This document shows positions 63,036 to 64,000 of a stretch of 64,000 bases of DNA, piece by piece (position 1 is the first letter of the stretch; the number at the start of each line of letters is the position of its first letter). This stretch comes from Idiomarina baltica OS145 (GTDB lineage Bacteria > Pseudomonadota > Gammaproteobacteria > Enterobacterales > Alteromonadaceae): assembly GCF_000152885.1 (NCBI RefSeq), contig NZ_CH672407.1:126411-190410 (forward strand), read 5' to 3'. The notes beneath the pieces are model-generated. The model saw only the letters and a program-made list of their open reading frames with translations. It was not told the DNA's origin and searched no databases. Made by a program: the position numbers and the translations under genes.

Positions 63036-64000
63036 TACTCGACCACCTCTTCAGTGCTCGCATCTAGTTCGCTCATCTCATACTTAATCGGTTGGCCATC
63101 ACGTAAGCTCTGCACACCCTCAACAATGAGCGTGTCGTCACGATTAATATTGCCTGATACTAATACGCGTCCCTCGAGTCGCTGTTCAATCTGTACTTCG
63201 ATGCGTTTCGCTTTACTGTTTTCAGCAATCCAAATGTAGGGATTATCTGCACCCCATGACAGCGCGACTTCGGGAATCGACGCAAACTCTTCGCCTGCGA
63301 GTTCTATCGCTGTGCGAAAACTAGTGCCCGGCAGGAAGTCGTCATTTTTGTTATCAACTTTCGCACGCGCTCTAAACATCCGCGTGGTAGGATTAATACG
63401 GGAATCAAGTTCTACTATTTCAGCATTTACCGGTTGCCCAGAATAACGCCATGGTTCGACCTCTAAAGTGACACCGGGCTTAAGCAAATAAACTGCCGCT
63501 TCAGGAATTTGGAAATTAATGAGCAACGTATCGCGGTCATCAATCGTCGCGATTTGCGTCTGCTCATTGATACGATCACCCTCTTCAACATCAGTAATGC
63601 CTACAATGCCATCAAAGGGTGCAATAATTTTTCGATCAGCTATCTCGGTTTCTACGCGATCGACTTCCACTTCCGCCAAATCACGCAACAAAATAGCATT
63701 ATCAAGCTCGGACTGTGGCACCGCACCTTGTTCGAAGCTTTGCTTCAAACGTTCTACTGTGCGCTCGGCATCTTTTAAACTGATTTGCGCCTGTCGCAAA
63801 GCGACTTGCTCACGTCGGTCGTCCAGTTGCACGAGTAGGTCGCCTGCTTGCACACGGTCACCCGGTTCAAAATTAACCTGAGTAACACGCTCACTGACCG
63901 GTGAAAACAACGTGACAGCGCGCTGTGCTTCGGCGGTACCTACAGCTTCGACACGGTTCTTTTCATTTTCAAATTGAACCGGCGCAACATTAACAAGCGC
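63035..64000 (-). CDS. Periplasmic adaptor of the HAE1 RND pump (5' end outside window)
   Basis: The frame is open to the right edge: before the residues VTLFSPVSERVTQVNFEPGDRVQAGDLL it reads ALVNVAPVQFENEKNRVEAVGTAEAQRA. The gene therefore starts beyond base 64000 and the internal TTG is not the start. Lipoyl domain (GDRVQAGDLLVQLDDRREQ), a short hairpin, and beta-barrel (FDGIVGITDVEEGDRINEQTQIA) are visible. It is co-translated with the pump gene (TAATG overlap). Membrane-fusion subunit, acrA/mexC-like in role. Confidence 0.88.
   Translation of the reverse strand, partial: ALVNVAPVQFENEKNRVEAVGTAEAQRAVTLFSPVSERVTQVNFEPGDRVQAGDLLVQLDDRREQVALRQAQISLKDAERTVERLKQSFEQGAVPQSELDNAILLRDLAEVEVDRVETEIADRKIIAPFDGIVGITDVEEGDRINEQTQIATIDDRDTLLINFQIPEAAVYLLKPGVTLEVEPWRYSGQPVNAEIVELDSRINPTTRMFRARAKVDNKNDDFLPGTSFRTAIELAGEEFASIPEVALSWGADNPYIWIAENSKAKRIEVQIEQRLEGRVLVSGNINRDDTLIVEGVQSLRDGQPIKYEMSELDASTEEVVE

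Noticed and set aside
63881-63910. TTG at 63910 as start of the right-edge adaptor
   Set aside because: The frame stays open with adaptor-like sequence to base 64000, so the real start is outside the window.
1-64000. CRISPR arrays, rRNA genes, complete tRNAs, replication origin
   Set aside because: None seen: no regularly spaced short repeats, no rRNA-like sequence, and only one tRNA-like 3' fragment at 19900.

Overview
The window looks like the chromosome of a marine gammaproteobacterium of the Alteromonadales, most probably close to Idiomarina/Pseudidiomarina. This is inference from gene content: an argCBFG-argH(A) operon in which argininosuccinate lyase is fused to an N-acetylglutamate synthase domain, divergent argE, several large TonB-dependent receptors, and moderate GC by eye. 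No rRNA, complete tRNA or CRISPR array is present.

Region 1 (1-16.5 kb) is metal handling. A CusB/CusC-type efflux pair runs off the left edge, headed by a small Cys/His-rich exported protein. A TonB receptor - PepSY - PepSY/ferredoxin-reductase operon follows. A redox membrane protein (glutaredoxin-MauE) is divergent from it. Then comes a nine-gene minus-strand copper operon: small Cys/His-rich protein, CopG/DUF411, a private TatA, CopA, CopB, CopC, CopD, an NTF2-like protein and an APC-type permease.

Region 2 (16.5-20.8 kb) is mobile. An ISL3-family element of ISPpu12 type (16532-19682) can be delimited to the base: 24-bp terminal inverted repeats and a perfect 8-bp target duplication (GAATTTAT). 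It carries lspA, a cation-diffusion exporter and a CadR/PbrR-type MerR regulator with its 19-bp-spacer promoter. Its transposase is broken by an internal deletion and a frameshift. Next to it lie the remains of a second integrated element: a tRNA-Leu-like 3' end, an internally deleted tyrosine integrase, a truncated inovirus-Gp2-like gene and two copies of the same terminator.

Region 3 (20.8-32.4 kb) holds a LysR-MFS pair with two clear LysR boxes, then a czcICBA-type RND operon whose czcC is split by a one-base frameshift. Downstream are a membrane protein of unknown function, a DUF1707 protein, a glutathione S-transferase and a mechanosensitive channel.

Region 4 (32.4-38.1 kb) is a lipoprotein with two near-identical halves plus a TonB receptor, preceded by a good Pho box at promoter spacing, which suggests phosphate-starvation control.

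Region 5 (38.1-64 kb) is mostly core chromosome. It holds the arginine genes with tandem ARG boxes between argC and argE, a chemotaxis receptor, and the glyoxylate shunt aceB-aceA with aceK convergent and overlapping. After these come a MacAB-like ABC export system with two permeases, a LysR regulator, an orphan GAF histidine kinase, a TerB-like protein, a periplasmic solute-binding protein, and an HAE1-type RND pump with its adaptor running off the right edge.

The most interesting points are: three small exported proteins sharing the C-terminal tail LFRPPI, each heading a metal operon; the TatA embedded with its Tat substrate CopA; the Pho-box lipoprotein/receptor pair; and the exactly bounded but transposase-dead cargo IS.
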